This document shows, piece after piece, positions 9,255 to 20,302 of a stretch of DNA of 64,000 bases. Within the stretch, counting starts at the first letter, position 1. Each line of letters opens with the position of its first letter. The notes under the pieces are model-generated. The model had not been told where the DNA came from and made no database searches. It saw only the letters and a list, made by a program, of their open reading frames with translations. This DNA is from Panulirus ornatus (taxonomy: Eukaryota > Arthropoda > Malacostraca > Decapoda > Palinuridae). The stretch is from positions 20,481,883-20,545,882 of the forward strand of contig NC_092264.1 in the NCBI RefSeq assembly GCF_036320965.1, in the 5' to 3' direction. The position numbers and the translations under genes are program-made.

Positions 9255-11290
9255 GAGAAAGGTGCAAGAGGTGAAAAAAAGGGCAAATGAGAGTTTGGGT
9301 GAGAGAGTATCATTAAATTTTAGGGAGAATAAAAAGATGTTCTGGAAGGAGGTAAATAAAGTGCGTAAGACAAGGGAGCAAATGGGAACTTCAGTGAAGG
9401 GCGCAAATGGGGAGGTGATAACAAGTAGTGGTGATGTGAGAAGGAGATGGAGTGAGTATTTTGAAGGTTTGTTGAATGTGTTTGATGATAGAGTGGCAGA
9501 TATAGGGTGTTTTGGTCGAGGTGGTGTGCAAAGTGAGAGGGTTAGGGAAAATGATTTGGTAAACAGAGAAGAGGTAGTGAAAGCTTTGCGGAAGATGAAA
9601 GCCGGCAAGGCAGCAGGTTTGGATGGTACTGCAGTGGAATTTATTAAAAAAGGGGGTGACTGTATTGTTGACTGGTTGGTAAGGTTATTTAATGTATGTA
9701 TGACTCATGGTGAGGTGCCTGAGGATTGGCGGAATGCGTGCATAGTGCCATTGTACAAAGGCAAAGGGGATAAGAGTGAGTGCTCAAATTACAGAGGTAT
9801 AAGTTTGTTGAGTATTCCTGGTAAATTATATGGGAGGGTATTGATTGAGAGGGTGAAGGCATGTACAGAGCATCAGATTGGGGAAGAGCAGTGTGGTTTC
9901 AGAAGTGGTAGAGGATGTGTGGATCAGGTGTTTGCTTTGAAGAATGTATGTGAGAAATACTTAGAAAAGCAAATGGATTTGTATGTAGCATTTATGGATC
10001 TGGAGAAGGCATATGATAGAGTTGATAGAGATGCTCTGTGGAAGGTATTAAGAATATATGGTGTGGGAGGAAAGTTGTTAGAAGCAGTGAAAAGTTTTTA
10101 TCGAGGATGTAAGGCATGTGTACGTGTAGGAAGAGAGGAAAGTGATTGGTTCTCAGTGAATGTAGGTTTGTGGCAGGGGTGTGTGATGTCTCCATGGTTG
10201 TTTAATTTGTTTATGGATGGGGTTGTTAGGGAGGTAGATGCAAGAGTTTTGGAAAGAGGGGCAAGTATGAAGTCTGTTGGGGATGAGAGAGCTTGGGAAG
10301 TGAGTCAGTTGTTGTTCGCTGATGATACAGAGCTGGTGGCTGATTCATGTGAGAAACTGCAGAAGCTGGTGACTGAGTTTGGTAAAGTGTGTGGAAGAAG
10401 AAAGTTAAGAGTAAATGTGAATAAGAGCAAGGTTATTAGGTACAGTAGGGTTGAGGGTCAAGTCAATTGGGAGGTGAGTTTGAATGGAGAAAAACTGGAG
10501 GAAGTAAAGTGTTTTAGATATCTGGGAGTGGATCTGGCAGCGGATGGAACCATGGAAGCAGAAGTGGATCATGGGGTGGGGGAGGGGGCGAAAATTCTGG
10601 GGGCCTTGAAGAATGTGTGGAAGTCGAGAACATTATCTCGGAAAGCAAAAATGGGTATGTTTGAAGGAATAGTGGTTCCAACAATGTTGTATGGTTGCGA
10701 GGCGTGGGCTATGGATAGAGTTGTGCGCAGGAGGATGGATGTGCTGGAAATGAGATGTCTGAGGACAATGTGTGGTGTGAGGTGGTTTGATCGAGTGAGT
10801 AACGTAAGGGTAAGAGAGATGTGTGGAAATAAAAAGAGCGTGGTTGAGAGACCAGAAGAGGGTGTTTTGAAGTGGTTTGGGCACATGGAGAGAATGAGTG
10901 AGGAAAGATTGACCAAGAGGATATATGTGTCGGAGGTGGAGGGAACGAGGAGAAGAGGGAGACCAAATTGGAGGTGGAAAGATGGAGTGAAAAAGATTTT
11001 GTGTGATCGGGGCCTGAACACGCAGGAGGGTGAAAGGAGGGCAAGGAATAGAGTGAATTGGAGCGATGTGGTATACCAGGGTTGACGTGCTGTCAGTGGA
11101 TTGAATCAAGGCATGTGAAGCGTCTGGGGTAAACCATGGAAAGCTGTGTAGGTATGTATATTTGCATGTGTGGACGTATGTATATACATGTGTATGGGGG
11201 GGGTTGGGTCATTTCTTTTGTCTGTTTCCTTGCGCTACCTCGCAAACGCGGGAGACAGTGACAAAGTATAATAAAAAATAAATAAAAATA
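9255..11290 (+). mobile_element. RTE-type LINE copy D, young, 5'-truncated, RT open
   Basis: The copy begins directly after TATACATATATATA at GAGAAAGGTGCAAG, inside the linker between endonuclease and RT. It runs uninterrupted to the stop at 11083-11085, then through a short 3' UTR. The UTR ends in the hairpin CGCTACCTCGCAAACGCGGGAGACAGTG at about 11232-11260 and the tail AAAGTATAATAAAAAATAAATAAAA. It stands head-to-head with copy C and tail-to-tail with the older copy E. The 5' truncation is typical of target-primed reverse transcription; without the endonuclease and 5' end the copy cannot be autonomous. Confidence 0.95.
9262..11085 (+). CDS. LINE RT and C-terminal domain, 5'-truncated ORF of copy D
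   Basis: The open frame of 607 codons has no real start: it begins inside the element's single ORF at a GTG, downstream of the lost endonuclease. RT motif A is FMDLEKAYD with the catalytic Asp at residue 246. Motif B starts at G302 and the FADD catalytic box lies at 352-355. After RT come [24 protein letters not shown], the WFGHMERMSEERL segment and RGRPNWRWKDGV near the end, an arrangement typical of RTE/BovB-like proteins. The enzyme would copy LINE RNA at a nicked target. In this copy the conserved Arg of the LRQG motif is Trp304 (GLWQG), a change not seen in its sisters, and the box reads FADDTELV instead of FADDTALV. No promoter is apparent. Confidence 0.85.
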   Translation: MQEVKKRANESLGERVSLNFRENKKMFWKEVNKVRKTREQMGTSVKGANGEVITSSGDVRRRWSEYFEGLLNVFDDRVADIGCFGRGGVQSERVRENDLVNREEVVKALRKMKAGKAAGLDGTAVEFIKKGGDCIVDWLVRLFNVCMTHGEVPEDWRNACIVPLYKGKGDKSECSNYRGISLLSIPGKLYGRVLIERVKACTEHQIGEEQCGFRSGRGCVDQVFALKNVCEKYLEKQMDLYVAFMDLEKAYDRVDRDALWKVLRIYGVGGKLLEAVKSFYRGCKACVRVGREESDWFSVNVGLWQGCVMSPWLFNLFMDGVVREVDARVLERGASMKSVGDERAWEVSQLLFADDTELVADSCEKLQKLVTEFGKVCGRRKLRVNVNKSKVIRYSRVEGQVNWEVSLNGEKLEEVKCFRYLGVDLAADGTMEAEVDHGVGEGAKILGALKNVWKSRTLSRKAKMGMFEGIVVPTMLYGCEAWAMDRVVRRRMDVLEMRCLRTMCGVRWFDRVSNVRVREMCGNKKSVVERPEEGVLKWFGHMERMSEERLTKRIYVSEVEGTRRRGRPNWRWKDGVKKILCDRGLNTQEGERRARNRVNWSDVVYQG

Positions 11291-14200
11291 TTTATTATCT
11301 ATTTATTATACTTTGTCAGTCTCACGCGTTAGCGAAGTAGCGCTAGGAAACAGACGAAAGAATGGCCCAACCCACCCACATACACTTGTATATACATACA
11401 CGTCCACACATGCACATATACTTACCTATACATTTCAATGTATACATATATATACACACATATACATATATAGCCATGTACACAATTCATACTTGCTGCC
11501 TTTATTGATTCCCGTCGCCACCCCACCACACATGAAGTGACAACCCCCTCCCCCTGCATGCACGCGAGGTAGTGCTAGGAAAAGACAACAAAAGCCACAT
11601 TCGTTCACACTCAATCTCTAGCTCTCATGTATAATGCATCGAAACCACACCTCCCTTTCCACATCCAAGCCCCACAAAACTTTCCATGGTTTACCCCAAA
11701 TACTTCACATGCCCTGGTTCAATCCATGGACAGCACGTCGACCCCAGTATACCACATCGTTCCAATTCACTCTATTCCTTGCACACCTTTCACCTTCCTG
11801 CATGTTCAGGCCCCAATCGCTCAAAATCTTTTTCACTCCCTCCTTCCACCTCCAATTTGGTCTCCCACTTCACCTCATTCCCTCCACCTCTGACACATAC
11901 ATCCTCTTTGTCAATCTTTCCTCACTCATTGTCTCCAAGTGACCAAACCATTTCAATACACCCTCTTCTGCTCTCTCAACCACACTCTTTTTATTACCAC
12001 ACATCTTTCTCACCCTTTCATTACTTACTCGATCAAATCACCTCAAACAACATATTGTCCTCAAACATTGAATTTCTAACAAATCTTCCCTCCTCCGCAC
12101 AACCCTATCTATAGCCCATGCCTCAGAACCGTATAAAATTGTTGGAACAACCATTCCTTCAAACCTACCCATTTTTGCCCTCCAAGACAATGTTCTCAAC
12201 CTCCACACATTCTTCAATGCTCCCAGATCCTTCACCCCCTCCCCCACCCTGTGACTCACTTCCACTTCCATGGTTCCATCCGCTGCTAAATCCACTCCCA
12301 GATATCTAAAACACTTCACTTCCAACAGTTTTTCTCCATTCAAACTTACCTCCCAATCAACTTGCGCCTTAACCTTACTGAACCCAATAACCTCGCTCTT
12401 ATTCACATTTACTCTCAACTTTCTCCTTTCACACACTTCACTAAACTCAGTGACCAGCCTCAGTAGTTTCTCACCTGAATCAACCACCAGCACAGTATCA
12501 TCAGCGAACAACTGACTCACTTCCCAAGTCCTCTCATCCACACCAGACTGCATACTTGCCCCTCTCTCAAAAACTCTTGCATTTACTTCCCTAATCACCC
12601 CTTACATAAACAAATTAAACAACCATGGAGACATCACGCACCCCTGCCGCAAACCGACATTCCCTAAGAACCAATCACTTTCCTCTCTTCCTACTCGTAC
12701 ACATACCTTATATCTGTGGTTAAAGATTTTCACTTCTAGCAATTTACCTCCCACACCATATACTCTTTATACATCTTTATTAACCCTATCATATGCCTTC
12801 AGATCCATAAATGCTACAAACAAATCCATCTGTTTTTCTATGTATTTCTCACATACATTCTTCAAAGCAAACACCTGATCCGCAAATCCTCTACCACTTC
12901 TGAAACCACACTGCTCTTCCCCAATCTGATGCTCTTTACATGTCTTTACCCTCTCAATCAATACCCTTCCATATAATTTCCAGGGAATACTCAACGAACT
13001 TATGCCTCTGGAATTCGAATACCCACCTTTATCCCCTTTGCCTTTGTACAATGGAACTATGCATACATTCCACCAATCCTCAGGCACTGAATATCCTTAC
13101 CAACCAATCAACAACAAAGTTACCCCCTTTTTTAATAAATTCCATTGCAATACCATCCATACCCTTCGCCTTGCCAGTTTTCATCTTCCGCAAAGCTTTC
13201 CCTACCCCTTCTCTGTTTACCAAACCATTCTCCCTAACCCCCTCATTTCGCACACCACCCTGACTAAAACAACCTATATCTGCCACTCTGTCATCAAGCA
13301 CATTTAACAAACCTTCAAAATACTCACTACATGTCCTCACTTCATCACTACTTGTTATCATCTCCCCATTTGCCCCCTTCACCGATGTTTCCATTTGTTC
13401 TCTTGTCTTACGCACGTTATTTACCTCATTCCAAAACCTCTTTTTATTCTCCCTAAAGTTTAATGATATTCTCTCACCCCAACTCTCATTTGCCCTCTTT
13501 TTCACCACTTGCACCTTTCTCTTGACCTCCTGCCACTTTCTTTTATGCATCTCCCAGTCATTTGCACTATTTCCTTGCAAAAATCATCTAAATGCCTCTC
13601 TCTTCTCTTTCACTAACAATCTTACTTCTTCATCCCACCACTCACTTCCCTTTCTAATCTGCCCACCTCCCACCTTTCTCATGCCACAGGCATCTTTTGC
13701 ACAAGCTATCACTGCTTCCCTAAATACATCCCATTCCTCCCCTTACTCCCCTAACATCATTTGCTCTCACCTTTTGCCATTCTACACTCAATCTCTCCTG
13801 GCACTTCCTCACACAAGTCTCCTCTCTGAGCTCACTTACTCTCACCACTCTCTTCTCCCCAATGTTCTCTCTTTTAGGAAAACCTCTACAAATCTTCACC
13901 TTCACCTCCACAAGACAGTGATCAGACATCCATCCAGCTGCCCCTCTCAGAACATTTACATCCAAAAGTCTCTCTTTTACATGGCTATCAATTAACACAT
14001 AATCAAGTAATGCCCTTTGATCATCTCCCTACCCACATATGTATACTTATGTATATCTCTCTTTTTAAACCAGGTATTCCCAATCACCGGTCCTTTTTCA
14101 GCACACAAATCCACAAGCTCTTCACCATTTCCATTTACAACAATGAACACCCAATGCACACCGATAATAACCTCAACTGCCACATTACTCACTTTCGCAT

Positions 14201-15195
14201 TCAAATCACCAATCACTATAACCCAGTCTTGTGCATCAAAGTTGCTAACACACTCACTCAGCTACTCCCAAAATACTTGCCTCTCATGACTTTCTTCTCA
14301 TGACCAGGTGCCCATATAGGCACCAATAATCACCCATCTCTCTCCATCCACTTTCAGTTTTACCCACATCAATCTCAAATTTACTTTATCACACTCTATC
14401 ACATACTCCCACAACTGGTTCAGGAGATGTGCTACTCCTTCATTTGCTCTTGTCCTCTCACCAACCCCTGAGTTTACTCCCAAGACATTCCCAAACCACC
14501 CTTCCCCTTTACTCTTGAGCTTCCCTTCACTCAGAGCCAAAACATCCAGGTTCCTTTCCTCAAACATACTACCTATCTCTCCTTTCTTCTCATCTTGGTT
14601 ACATCCACACACATTCAGACACCCTAATCTGAACCTTCGAGGAGGATGAGCACTACCCACTTGACTCCTGTTTCCCTTTTTAGAAATTCAAATATGATGG
14701 GGTTTTCCAGCCCTCGTTCCCGCCCACTTTAGTTGCCTTCTATGACACCCAGGGAATACATGGGAAGTATTGTTTCTCCCATCTGCTTTATTACACTCTA
14801 TCACATACTCCCACAACTGGTTCAGCCAATGTGCTACTCCTTCATTTGCTCTTGTCCTCTCGCCAACCCCTAAGTTTACTCACAAGACATTCCCATACCA
14901 CTCTTCCCCTTTACTCTTGAGCTTCCTTTCACTCAGAGCCAAAACATCCAGGTTCCTTTCCTCAAACATACTACCTATCTCTCCTTTCTTCTCATATTGG
15001 TTACATCCACATGCATTCAGACACCCCAATCTGAACCTTCAAGGAGGATGAGCACTCCCCATTTGACTCCTGTTTCCCTTTCTAGAAATTCAAATATGAT
15101 GGGGTTTTCTAGCCCTCCATTCCCACCCCCTTTAGTCGCCTTCTACAACACCCAGGGAATATGTGGGAAGTATTGTTTCACCCATATCCCCAGGG
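11291..15195 (-). mobile_element. RTE-type LINE copy E, old, nearly full-length span
   Basis: This minus-strand copy has its 3' tail at 11291-11320 (ATTTATTATACTTTGTC) and a 5' end near 15195 (CCCAGGG). It has the long 3' UTR with both CTACCTCGC-type motifs (11320-11720). The ORF is broken into frames: RT C-terminal part 12598-12038 (with the box LFADDTVLVVDS), RT N-terminal part 13087-12767, linker 13580-13080, and endonuclease 13998-13720, 14216-13992 (IGDLNAKV) and 14660-14298 (GCLNVCGCNQDEKKGE and ALSEGKLK, the catalytic Glu motif). It is the most complete map of the element's domain order in the window. Its span exceeds the consensus because about 0.4 kb of the 5' end is duplicated. Confidence 0.9.
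14386..15195 (-). repeat. tandem duplication of the LINE 5' end in copy E
   Basis: Two adjacent copies of about 400 bp, 14386-14785 and 14786-15195, both contain the complement of the endonuclease N-terminus, the 5' UTR and the GGGAAGTATTGTTTC motif. The junction joins TTTCTCCCAT of the inner unit to CTGCTTTATTACACTC of the outer unit. Only the outer unit carries the terminal ATCCCCAGGG. The units differ at several percent of positions. Confidence 0.85.
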
Positions 15196-15208
15196 ATATA
15201 TATACATT

Positions 15209-16518
15209 GCCAACCAATGAAGTTGGTGCAAGGGACTGTGGCACAACCAACAAGGATAAGCAAGAAATGAAACCATGAAAACTGTAATCTATTGGTGTCC
15301 CTTTCCTCTTATACACTCCTTAAAATGACCAGAAACTGAGTTAGCAAGGCTCTGAAGCCAAGTAGGGTTGATCCTTGCCTAAATTTCACAAATGGCCACT
15401 TCCAACTTAGGAAGCAATGAAGTATCCCTGTTACATAATTTCATTTTCATACATGCCTACAAGTTTTCTACTAGATTCAAATTCAGTGAATACCCTTGCC
15501 AGTCACTGAAAATTCCACCACAAAGTTCTAGTTTGGCAGTGTGGCAAGGAGCCTTATCCTGCTTGAGCACTTCAGCCTTGTACTTTTTAAATGTACCTGA
15601 AAGATGGTCACACAGTAGCTTGAGGTAACTAAGTTGACAGTTTTATTCTTTAGCAACACCATAAGGTCCCCACTACCATAGTAACTGAAACAACCCCAAA
15701 CCATAAATGAAGCTGGGAACTTTACAGTGCTTGCAAAATACTTGGAGTCAAATGGATCACAGCCTGGTCCCCTGCACACAATCCTGTCATGGCCATTTGT
15801 CAAAAAAAAATGCGAACTCATCACTCCACAAGACACTTCTGAACTTATTCATATCCCCCACACCACACATTTATTGCAAAAACTGACTCTTTCCTTCTGT
15901 TGCCTACGGCTTTCAAGCAGTCTGGGACACAGCCTGCAGTTTTGGTACTGAGGGCACTAGTGTAATCAGTGCTGCACTGTCCCTATCAATACATCACCGA
16001 GCTGTCTACGGTTTTTTCTTTTAATTCTTTTGCACTCAAGCATGGGTGTGCAACCACTTGACATTTATGAACATCCAGACTATGTAAAGAATTTTTCTGA
16101 CCTTCCCAGGGTGTTTCACATAGTTTGGTATGGCAGTACCACTACCTGTCATTAAATTTCTACATCCACCATGGCACTGATCTCAAACTCACCCCAGTGA
16201 TATAAAAAATTTCCTTCAGAGGCTTATTTCCTTTGTAAAGTGCAACTACAAAAGCTATTTTGTCACTTGACAGGTTAGTATTTCCAACCAAAGTAGGTGG
16301 CATAAGTACAAAAAAATAAAGGGGGGGAGGAGATCCTGGGCATAGATGGGAGCACAACAAAACACTCCTGCCTCCTAAAACATAGAAACTGCTAGTGAGG
16401 CAGGCACATCACGAAACTGCCAATGCTTCACTAGCTGAAACCAACACTATTTTAACTGGGGTGAAGTGATATGCATTAACATAATTGGTGCAGGCCCATT
16501 CGCATCAACTTTACTGGC
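15209..16518 (-). mobile_element. Tc1/mariner-like DNA transposon, decayed
   Basis: The element is about 1.3 kb and bounded by imperfect terminal inverted repeats. The left end contains AAGTTGGTGCAAGGGACTG (15220 onward) and the right end, reverse-complemented, contains AAGTTGATGCGAATGGGCCTG (up to about 16510). It carries remnants of one transposase gene on the minus strand. Size, inverted repeats and a helix-turn-helix followed by DDE-type motifs all fit the IS630-Tc1-mariner superfamily. No clear TA duplication remains at the edges. It lies immediately outside the 5' end of LINE copy E. Confidence 0.75.
15440..16360 (-). pseudogene. Tc1-like transposase, frameshifted
   Basis: The N-terminal part (about 16350-16160) reads LSSDKIAFVVALYKGNKPLKE followed by a GVSLRSV recognition helix, like the first helix-turn-helix of Tc1 transposases. 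The middle (15836-15528) reads SHFFLTNGHDR, then VWGCFSYYGSGDLMVL, the conserved VWG block before the second catalytic Asp. Farther down, in another frame near 15565-15480, QDKAPCHTAK holds the second Asp, and DWQGYS followed by LNLNLVENL is the region of the third acidic residue. The product would cut and paste the element at TA sites. Stops and frame changes show it is dead. Confidence 0.75.
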
Positions 16519-16599
16519 GGACATTACACGAGGAAAGTGAAACAGTAAGTTTCAAGTGCAATGTCATGTATAATCACATCAGGGGAGATACAAGAATGA

Positions 16600-18893
16600 G
16601 ATAGAAGTCTCAGAACAGACGAAGAAAGACCTATCCACTCATGTACACACATATTTATATACACACTCATACCACTCATGTACACACATATTTATATACA
16701 CACTCATACCACTCATGTACACACATATTTATATACACACTCATACACATATATTTACATATAAATATCAACATACACACATATATATACATACACATAC
16801 ACAGCGATATTCATATATATATATATACATGTGCATATTCACACTCGCTTGCCTTCATCCATTATCGGCACCACCCCATCCTACAGGAAACAGCACTGCC
16901 ACCCCCTGCATCAGTGAGGTAGCACAAGGAAAACAGATTAAAAAAGGCCACATTTTCACACTCAGTCTCTCTCTGTCATGTGTAATACAACTCTCTATCC
17001 ACATCCAGACCCCAAAGAACTTTCCATGGTTTACCCAAGACATTTCACATGCCCTAGTTCAGTCCAATTATGGCATGTCAACCCCAGTATACCAACCCTT
17101 CTAATTCACTCTATTTTTCACACACCTTTCATGCTCCTGCATGTTCAGGTCCCAATCACACAAAATCTTTTTCATCCCATCCCTCCACTTCCAACTGGTC
17201 TCCCACTTCTTGTTCCCTCCATCTCTGATACATATATCCTCCCTGTCAACCTTTCCTCACTCATTCTCTCCATATGTCAAAGCCATTTCAACACACCCTC
17301 TTCTGCTCTCTCAACCACACTCTTTTCATTACCATACAACTCTCTTATCCTTTCACTGCTTACTTGATCAAACCATCTCACATCATATATTGTCCTCAAA
17401 TGTTTCATTTCCAACACATCCACCCTCCTCCATAATACCCTATTTATAGTCCATGCCTTGCAACTACAGAGCATTGCTGAAAGTACTATTCCTTCAAACA
17501 TACCCATTTTTGCTCACCAAGTACTATTCCTTCAAACATACCCATTTTTGCTCACCAAGACAATGTTCTCCTTTCCCACACATTCTTCATCATTCCCAGA
17601 ACCTTCACACTTTCCCCCAATCTATGATTCACTTCCGTTTCCATGGTTCCGTTCACAACCAAGTCCAATCTCATAGATATCTAAAACACTTCACTTCCTC
17701 CAAATTTTCTCCATTCAAACTTACATCCCAACTAACTTGTCCCTCAACCCTGGTGAACTTAATAACCTTGCTCTTATTTACATTTACTCTTAACCTTCTC
17801 CTTTCACACACTTTTCCAAACTTAGTCACCAACTTCTGCAGTTTTTCACTTGAATCAGCCATAAGTTCTGTATCATAAGCAAACAACTGACTCACTTCTC
17901 AGTCCCTTTCATCCCCAACAGACTGCACACTTGCCCCTCTCTCCAAAACTCTTGCATCTACTTCCCTAGCCACCCCCAACCATAAACAAAGTAAACAACC
18001 ATGGTGATATCACATACCCTTCCTAGAGATCGACCTTCATTGGGAACCAATTACTCTCCTCTCTTCCTACTCATACACATGCCTTACACCCGACTAAAAC
18101 TTCTCGCTGCTTCTAGCAGATTACCTCCAACACCATAATTATTACTTCAATAAAGCAACTCCATCATCTCTATCATATGCCTTCTCCAGATCCATAAATG
18201 CCACATACAAATCCATCTGTTTTTGTAAGTATTTCTCACACACATTCTTTAAAGCAAACACCAGATCCACACATCCTCTAACACTTCTGAAACCACACTG
18301 CTCTTCCCCAATCTGATGCTCTGCACAAGCCTTAACCCCCTCAATCAATACCCTCTCATACAATTCTCCAAGAATACTGAACAAACTTATGCCTCTGTAG
18401 TTTGAGCACTCACCTTTATCCACTTTGCCTTTATACAATGGCACTATACATGCATTACACCAATGCATTACACCAATCCTCAGGCACTTCACCTTGATCC
18501 ATACATATACTGAATATCCTTACCTACCAATCAACAACACAGTTACCCACCCTTCTTAACAAATTCCACTGCAATACCATCCACTCCCTCCGCCTTGCCA
18601 GATTTCACCTTCTACAAGGTTTTCACTACATCTTCTTTCTTAACCAAACCAATCTCCCTGACTATCTCACTTCCCACACCACCCCGACCAAAACACCCTA
18701 CATCTGCCACTCTATCATCAAACACATTCAACAATCCTTCAAAATACTCGCTCCCTCTTCTCACTCCATCACTTCCTGTTATCACTTCTTCCTTTGGCCC
18801 TTTCACCGATCTTCCAATTTGCTCTATTGTCTTTTGGACATTATTTACCTCCTTCCAAAACATATTCCTCTTCTCCCAGAAGATTAATAATAC
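16600..18893 (-). mobile_element. RTE-type LINE copy G, old, 5'-truncated
   Basis: This minus-strand copy has a long 3' UTR at about 16600-17090; the terminal hairpin is barely recognisable and the upstream motif (CAGTGAGGTAGCACAAGG) lies at 16911. The C-terminal region and RT follow in broken frames: LYGNEKSVVERAEEGVLKWL near 17300, FAYDTELMADS (a mutated FADD box) at about 17870-17895, and VPLYKGKVDKGECSNYRG plus IGEEQCGFRS at 18142-18492. The linker runs to 18893, where similarity stops inside VSLNFRENK. A short duplicated segment at 17483-17560 (TACTATTCCTTCAAACATACCC twice) is private to this copy. Confidence 0.85.
16636..16746. repeat. three perfect 37-bp tandem units in the 3' UTR of copy G
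   Basis: The unit CACTCATGTACACACATATT plus 17 more bases is repeated three times with no visible difference, in an otherwise diverged copy. It expands the TA/CA-rich part of the LINE 3' UTR. Confidence 0.9.
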
Positions 18894-19329
18894 AGGAAAA
18901 GAGGAGCTAGGACACCATAAGTTCACAAGTGTTCCCAGTTTGTGGCGTTCAGGTCTTGTACTGTGCCTTCATATCAACAGGCCTTAACAAGCTTCTGCAC
19001 TGTAAACTTCCATCTCCATGTAACAACATTTTACTTTATGGATGCTCTGATGGAAAAAGATGAAGACTTTAGAATTCAAAATTGCGTGAAGTACGGTAAA
19101 CACCCATATGAAGCTCTGAACAAAGACAACATGTCTGACTAAAATTCATGCCTGATCATGCTCTTCTAAAATGTGGATGGAATTCTCGCACGTTTGAATA
19201 GAAATTTACATGACTGTGTAGTGAGAATGTCCATCTATGTGCACTGTACCAATGGTAAAGAAATTACTGTGGTAAATTTCCAGTGTGTGGAAAAATCTCC
19301 CAAAATGACACTCTAGCAAGTCTTTGTTC
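18894..19329. other. non-coding DNA, nothing recognised
   Basis: This stretch lies between the 5' truncation point of copy G and the start of the 38-bp satellite. It holds only short frames and no similarity to the repeats described here. Confidence 0.5.
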
Positions 19330-20302
19330 AATGATAAAGGCTACAAAAAAGTTCTTAACATAGTTCTTCAATGACAAAGGCTTGAGCAAAGCCCCTAACA
19401 AAGTGTTGATAAAGTCAAGAGAAAAGGTCAAAATACTGTGCTTCATGATAGATGCTTAAGAAGATCTCTGAACATAGGGCTTCTTGATAAAGACAAGAGA
19501 GAAAACCCCTGAACACAGGGCTTCATAGTAAAGGCAGGAGAACTCCTAGCACTGGGCTTCATGATAACGGTTAGAGAGGAACTCCTAGAATAGGGCTTCA
19601 TGACAAAGGCTAGAGAAGAGCTCTAAACAAAGTGCTTCATGAAAAAGACTAAAGAAGAGTTTCTAACATACTGTTTCAAGTGAAGAGCTCCCAACATAAG
19701 GCCCACAGAACTTGTAAAATAAGCTTCATGTTAAAGGCTATAGGAGAAGAACTAACATAAAGACCTTCATGATGATAGCACAGAAATCCTAACATAAGGG
19801 TTCATGATAAAGATCAAAGAAGAACTAACATAAAGGCCATAGAGGAAATTGTAATATGCGGTTTCATGATAAAGGCTAGAGAAGAGCTCCAAACATACAA
19901 CTTGGCATGATAAAAGCTTAAGATCTCTTAATATGAGGCTTCATGCTGAAGGCCAGAGAAAAACTACGATCTTAAGAGAGCTTCATGATAAAGCTTCAGG
20001 AGAAGAATCTTAATATAGGACTTCATGATAAAGGCTAGAGAAAAACCTTACTACAGGACTTCATGATAAAGAATAGAGAAAATCCTGAATACAGGACTTC
20101 ATGATAAAGGCGAGAAGAGAACTTTAACACAGGATTTCATGATAAAGGCTAGAGAAGAACCTTAACACAGAACTTCATGATAAAAGCTAGAGGAGAACCT
20201 TAACACAGGACTTACTGATAAAGTTACGAGAACCTAACACAGGATTTCATGATAAAAGCTAGAGAAGAATCTTAATATAAGACTTGATAATAAAGACTAA
20301 AG
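19330..20302. repeat. diverged 38-bp satellite, left part
   Basis: Degenerate tandem units of about 36-42 bp, with the core CTTCATGATAAAGGCTAGAG followed by AAGAACCTTAACACAGGA, are arrayed head-to-tail. Units are most alike at 20027-20280 and decay towards the left edge. Unit length varies and no frame persists, so it is not protein-coding. The array resumes at 21392 after the insertion of LINE copy H. Confidence 0.85.

Noticed and set aside
10569..11109. Long frames opposite the LINE C-terminal domain (FRPRSHKIFFTPSFHLQFG and similar)
   Set aside because: They are shadows of the sense ORF present in every copy on the opposite strand, and low in complexity (Ser/Pro/His-rich).
19330..20302. 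Regularly spaced repeats resembling a CRISPR array
   Set aside because: The ~38-bp units are contiguous and degenerate, with no unique spacers and no cas genes; the DNA is eukaryotic.
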